Below are positions 59,884-64,000 of a stretch of DNA of 64,000 bases, in pieces. The stretch covers positions 2,356,001 to 2,420,000 of the forward strand of contig JAOCPU010000001.1 in assembly GCA_035772785.1 (NCBI GenBank). The letters run 5' to 3'. Source of the DNA: Phlebiopsis flavidoalba (taxonomy: Eukaryota > Basidiomycota > Agaricomycetes > Polyporales > Phanerochaetaceae). A model generated the notes under the pieces. That model saw only the letters and a list, made by a program, of their open reading frames with translations. It was not told where the DNA came from and made no database searches. The translations under genes and the position numbers were made by a program. Every line of letters begins with the position of its first letter. Position 1 is the stretch's first letter.

Positions 59884-62800
59884 CTAAATCACAGTCCACT
59901 TAATGATCCCCCAATAACCTCCCCTCTCCCTCTCAACACCAAATTCCACAGAGCTCCTCCCCACCTTGATTCCCAACACCCCCCTCCTCACCGTCAACAC
60001 AGCCTCCACGCCGCTGTCCCAGACGGCCACGCGTATTTATCCAGGCTTACAGACACGACGCGCGTCTCCCGGGGCGATCCGTTCGAGCGCCTTCGCGAAG
60101 CAGCCGCAGCTGCAGGCGGGATTTTGTGAGGGCCCCCGTCGTGGGAGGGGACAGTCACAACTGCACGACCTCGGAGCCGGGGCGGGTTGGCGGTGTTGGT
60201 GTGCGGATCTTTTGCATGGATGTCGAGGGTTAGGGACGCGTCGAGGGTCGTCGTCAGACCGACGCGAGTGAGAGGTTGAAGGTCTTGTACGATTCTAGGT
60301 CCATGGCTGTGGCTCTATGAGTAGGTAACCGGAGACGAAAGATCGAAGAACGCACCAAAGCGCCGACATAAAGGCCGAATGTCCCTCGTCACTGATTACC
60401 ACTTATACCCCACAAACAACATCGCGATAATGTATCTCTATATTTTTTACCATTCTCGCTTCTTGCGCACCAAATACGCCGGCGTGTCCTGATTTTCGCG
60501 CACAGCGTCAGCGTGAGCGGCAGCCGCCCGCGGGGTCCACCTGCGCCGTACCAAAACGTCCGCCTGAGCCGTTCCCCGCCTCGTTTCCCCGTACATACCA
60601 CGCCTGCACCACTGCCCGCCACTTTGTGCACCCCCCTACCCCTCCCCCCACTTTTTTTTCCTTCTTTTCTTACTCCCCCTTTTCTTTACGGCTATATCAC
60701 CGCCGAGCCCGGCCCCAACTCATCAACATTACCTCAGAGAGAAAAAGTGGAAGGGGGACTCACGGACGGTGCAGAATGACGACCGTACAGCCGCCGTTCG
60801 CTCACGCCGCACCACGCCGCACATCCAATCAGTCGTATGCGCGCACCCCCGCTTGTTCCGCGCAAGCGACAGGCCCGCGTTCAAAGCCCTCGGCCGCACC
60901 ACTCGGGGCGAAAGCCCCGCGACGAGGAGCACGACGTCGCTTGCGGCTGCTAGGGCCACCGCCGCGTCGAGCGCTGCCTGTCCCGCGTCGAGCTTGTACG
61001 CAGCCGCCATATGGCGGGGCTAACATTCAAGTGTTAGTGGGTTAGAAGGGGTGGAAGGGGAGGGCGGGGGTAACGCACGACGCCGCGGCATTAGGGCGGG
61101 TTGGGAACGCGTCGGCTTCGGGCCCGGAGGGGGGTTTTTCGTGTTTGTGTATTCGACGAGGATGTTGTGCGGTTTGCCCGCTTCGAAGGGGAGGGACGGT
61201 TTTCTCCTCCACTGTCGCCCTGGCTTTGCGTATATAATTCAACCCCTGAGAGTGTCAAGAGAGGGAGCAGCACGCACCGTAGAAAAAACTCCCCCGGCCG
61301 CTGCACCGTCTCCAATTACAATCGCCAGCTTACCATCGACGAACAGCTTTCGCGCGCTCCCGCGACGAGTGATCCCGAGCTCGTACTGTGCGCGCTCTTG
61401 TCGAAGCGCAGCAGGCCCTCGACGCCGGATCGTCCACGTCGGCGTGAGGCTCCGCGGCAGAAAGTCGTTGATCTTCACGCGCGTGTCGCGCAGGACAAAC
61501 GTTTCCGCGACGGGTTGCTCCCCGCGGGCTCGCACTGTGCTGTCGTGGTTGAAGAACGCGCACTGCCACCGCCCGGGCTCGCCGGGGGCGTTCGTGAGGT
61601 TGTTTTCAGCCAGCGTATCGGGACCGGTTACTTGTGGGCTGACCGGGCTCATCCTAGAGAGGACACCTACCCGCATGAAATAGGTGACGCACCGTAGCAC
61701 CCGACCGCGTACGCGATCTCGACGCCCTCGGGCGCCGTCAATCGCCACGAGGCCCTCATACAGGCGACGACAAATAGCTTTCGCTTAAGCTGCGCCGAGC
61801 CCCCCAACCCGACACACACCCTCTCCTTCGCATTCGGTCCAAACCACCGCGACTTTCACCCTCCCCCTCACGGGGCAGCACACCCCCCTCGTTCTTTGAG
61901 CACGTGGGACCACCCCCTGCGCCGCCACCCTTCTCGCCCACGCCCCGAGACTCAGGCGTGTCCCGCGTGCGCTCGACACCATCCCCAAAAAAACGACCTC
62001 GGGGCTGCGCCGCGCGAGGCGCTGCACGAACGCGAGCACGGCGTGCGGCTGGCGCGCGCGTCGAGCGTGCGCGGGAAGATGCACCATTCTGTGCGGCTGA
62101 GCATGTGCCCCACGAGCAGGGCGGTGCGCCAGCGCGGGGTTGCCCGGGGCATCTCGAGGTCGAGGACGCCCTGCGTTGAGGCGGGGGCGACGCTGTAGGT
62201 GCCCGAACCTACGTAGGTTGGGTAGGGTTAGTGCAAGGGGGGAAGGGGAGGGAGGGGGATGGTACCAGTCGCTCATGATGAGGCCGGTGAAGTTCCATTC
62301 GGTGCGGAGGAATGTCTTGGAGGAAGCGCGGGTTCTCTGCGATGTGTACGCCGTTGATGCGGTCCGTTACCTGCGAGAGTCTGAGGGTCCAGATCGCGGG
62401 CTATCGCGGGAGGGCACGCACGAGGTCATGAACGCCCACGGCGCTTTTGCGAGCTTCTGCGCGAGCATGAAACGAGATTAAGCATTGAATCGCCGGTCGA
62501 ATAAGACCTCCGTAGGCTATAGCGCGGACGGGTACAGGTTATCTCGCGCAGGGCGCGCTCGGACATGACAGAGTCGGCGGGGGGGGGGCGGTTGCGCTCG
62601 TGCTCCTGGTCGTAACTGCCCACAAAGTGCTTGATGGTCGCGGCGACGCCGTTGGCCTGCAGGCCGTTGACGTACGCAGCCGCCATGTAATACCATGAAA
62701 AAATCACTGCTGAGAGTTGAGCATCTGTGAGACACCAAGATGCAAGCGGCGTACCATAAGAGAGATGTGGGGTCCTCTTGGAAAAAAGGACTCGAAGGCG

Positions 62801-63303
62801 CGTTCCGCCGAGAGGCGTGCGCTGGATGTTGCATGTCTGCAGTGCGAGAAGGACTGACCGAAGGACTTGGTTTTGGCCTCCTCGGCCAGGAAACGCGCCG
62901 ACTTCGTGCACCCAGCGTCTGGGTCAACGTCGAAGCTCAAAGACGTCGCGCACTGTCGGGAATAATGAAGTCGCGGAGTAGTCTGCCAGAGGGCACATGA
63001 ACATACCGTGCAGACATTGTGCGGGCGGGGGCGTGGAAACAAAGTGCGACGAGCCACGGACGTCCCTGGTGATTTCATGAGGCGGCCCGGGGAGACGCAG
63101 CAGGTCGCACGGCCCACTCACGTTCGGGCCATCGCTCATAGCGCACGGACGGGATGCCCATTGGTGCGCAGGGATGGGCGATCGTGTTATTCAAACACAG
63201 TTGGGCGCTGCGCCCCGAGCATGAGCGCGATCTCTCGTCCTTCTTCATGCTCTGCAAGCAGCTCGGGGATCGGGGACGCGTCGAGAAACGAACGCGGGAC
63301 ATG
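59884..63303 (-). pseudogene. GH3 beta-glucosidase with PA14 domain, frame-broken
   Basis: The family hydrolyses terminal beta-glucosyl residues, for example of cellobiose. Near the start: LDASPIPELLAEHEEG and EIALMLGAQRP (63,210-63,300), then GIPSVR and MSDGPN. After an intron comes RGSSHFVSTPPPAQCLH. Then AYVNGLQANGVAATIKHFVG and QEHERN (62,600-62,690), SVMSERALREI, WAFMTS, and WNFTGLIMSDW at 62,265-62,300. The Asp of MSDW is the GH3 nucleophile. LDLEMPRATPRWRT follows. A PA14 insert runs about 61,230-61,620 (FFNHDST, DTRVKINDFLPRSLTPTWTI, LFVDGKL). The C-domain shows AVALAAASDVVLLVAGLSP (about 60,925-60,985), GRLPLTL, and an Fn3-like end LERIAPGETRVVSVSLDKYA, with stop at 59,884. The layout matches fungal beta-glucosidases of about 850 residues without a signal peptide. 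At least eight frame changes, one beside a ten-C run. Probably a real gene, either decayed or badly sequenced. Confidence 0.88.
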
Positions 63304-63843
63304 GCTACAGCAGCACTAAGGGTCCGCAGACCCGCGACTTGGGCCGCGACATGCTCGTCGCGATTTATACGCGGACATGTTTGCGAAAATAGAGGGCAGG
63401 ACGCGGGGGAACCTCAGGAGCGAGGTATGTCAGTGGGGTCGCCGTCTGCGGCCTTGGTGGATGTTGTGAGAGTGAGGAGAACGCGGGGCGGTTCGAAGAC
63501 GCGGACGGGCCAGTGGCCGAAAAGGCGAGGGGCGTGGGCTGATCCGGGGGTCCTTTCTCGGTGATCGACTCTTGCTCTCATCGCGGGCGCATTCGAGGCA
63601 CACCCAGGGCTGGAGTTTGCAGTACTTAAGCATGTTGCTACGACAGGACGCAGGACCGTCCGCGATGGTCGATGGTCGATGATGCAGCGCCGATGGCTGT
63701 AGAACGTTCCCCGCGATGTTCGCGAGCACCTTTGTCTCCTGCCTCGACGTCCCCCCCACCCGTGTCTTCTCTTGCCGCCACAGCAATGACAATCCGAGCA
63801 CACGACGCACTCACAAACGAGGCCGTCCCGCGGACTGAAAACG
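63304..63843. other. Divergent intergenic region between GH3 and the edge gene
   Basis: Lies between two genes reading away from each other, so it should hold both promoters, and perhaps a short first exon of the right-hand gene (a TTGCCGCCACAG acceptor-like site ends at 63,783). The longer frames here are not convincing. Confidence 0.4.
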
Positions 63844-64000
63844 CGACCGCTCACCATCCGCGTCGTCAAGTCCTTTGAATACCGCACCGAGAAGCACCTC
63901 ATCCTGCACAACGTCAACTGCGAGACGATCCACGGTTGGCCAGCTCCAAGGAGCTCGCACGACACAGAGTACGCATACAGCCTCTTTCTCAGCTCGCGCG
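63844..64000 (+). CDS. UPF0538 / C2orf76-like protein, partial at the window edge
   Basis: From 63,844 the plus strand reads RPLTIRVVKSFEYRTEKHLI, then LHNVNCET. This resembles the N-terminus of the conserved eukaryotic UPF0538 (human C2orf76) family as I recall it. After a one-base shift near 63,930 the sequence continues TVGQLQ, as expected for the same family. No in-frame ATG precedes it, so the true start is either in an upstream exon or hidden by an indel. The rest of the gene lies outside the window. Molecular function of the family is unknown. Confidence 0.55.

Noticed and set aside
61051..61697. Two plus-strand frames of about 200 codons
   Set aside because: They are opposite-strand shadows of the GH3 PA14 region.
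1..64000. Secondary-metabolite gene cluster
   Set aside because: P450s alone do not make one; no polyketide, peptide or terpene synthase, transporter or cluster regulator is visible.

Overview
This is a window of a filamentous fungal genome, almost certainly an Agaricomycete basidiomycete. The reasons are many short GT-AG introns, a large family of intron-rich cytochrome P450s, a PA14-containing GH3 beta-glucosidase, and a two-gene transposon of a kind abundant in mushroom-forming fungi. There is no rRNA, CRISPR array or operon. Nearly every recognisable gene is interrupted by small insertions or deletions, often in homopolymers, while splice sites and motifs around them survive. The window is therefore either a pseudogene-rich duplicated region, an incompletely polished long-read assembly, or both. 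Layout: 1-4.4 kb holds a dispersed repeat (R1 copy a), a 1.1-kb A-rich tract and unassigned sequence. Nine P450 copies lie on the minus strand: P1 (4.6-6.8 kb), P2 (14.2-16.4), alpha (17.5-19.7), gamma (22.4-24.4), delta (26.6-28.7), beta (36.8-40.0), epsilon (51.1-53.2), zeta (54.3-56.1) and eta (56.7-58.5). Alpha and beta sit in a shared segmental duplication that includes the 3' flank. Epsilon, zeta and eta form a tandem array with duplicated promoters. Beta is split by a very young 1,023-bp Copia-like LTR element (38,422-39,444) with a 5-bp target duplication, near-identical 217/218-bp LTRs, a half-tRNA-Met-type primer site, a polypurine tract and an array of tiny hairpins. R1 repeats occur at about 1.5, 10.5, 12.2, 25.7 and 34.3 kb; three carry or adjoin antisense coding-like fragments. 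A second repeat (R2) occurs at 21.1-22.0 and 49.5-50.1 kb. At 41.5-47.9 kb a divergent gene pair forms a degenerate transposon: an accessory gene on the minus strand and a large transposase-like gene on the plus strand. The right end (59.9-63.3 kb) is a GH3 beta-glucosidase on the minus strand, followed at the edge by the start of a UPF0538/C2orf76-like gene on the plus strand. How the parts relate: P450 duplication supplied copies, several transposable element families inserted among them, and the GH3/UPF0538 pair looks like the border of ordinary single-copy sequence. No biosynthetic gene cluster can be argued, because no scaffold synthase or transporter is visible.
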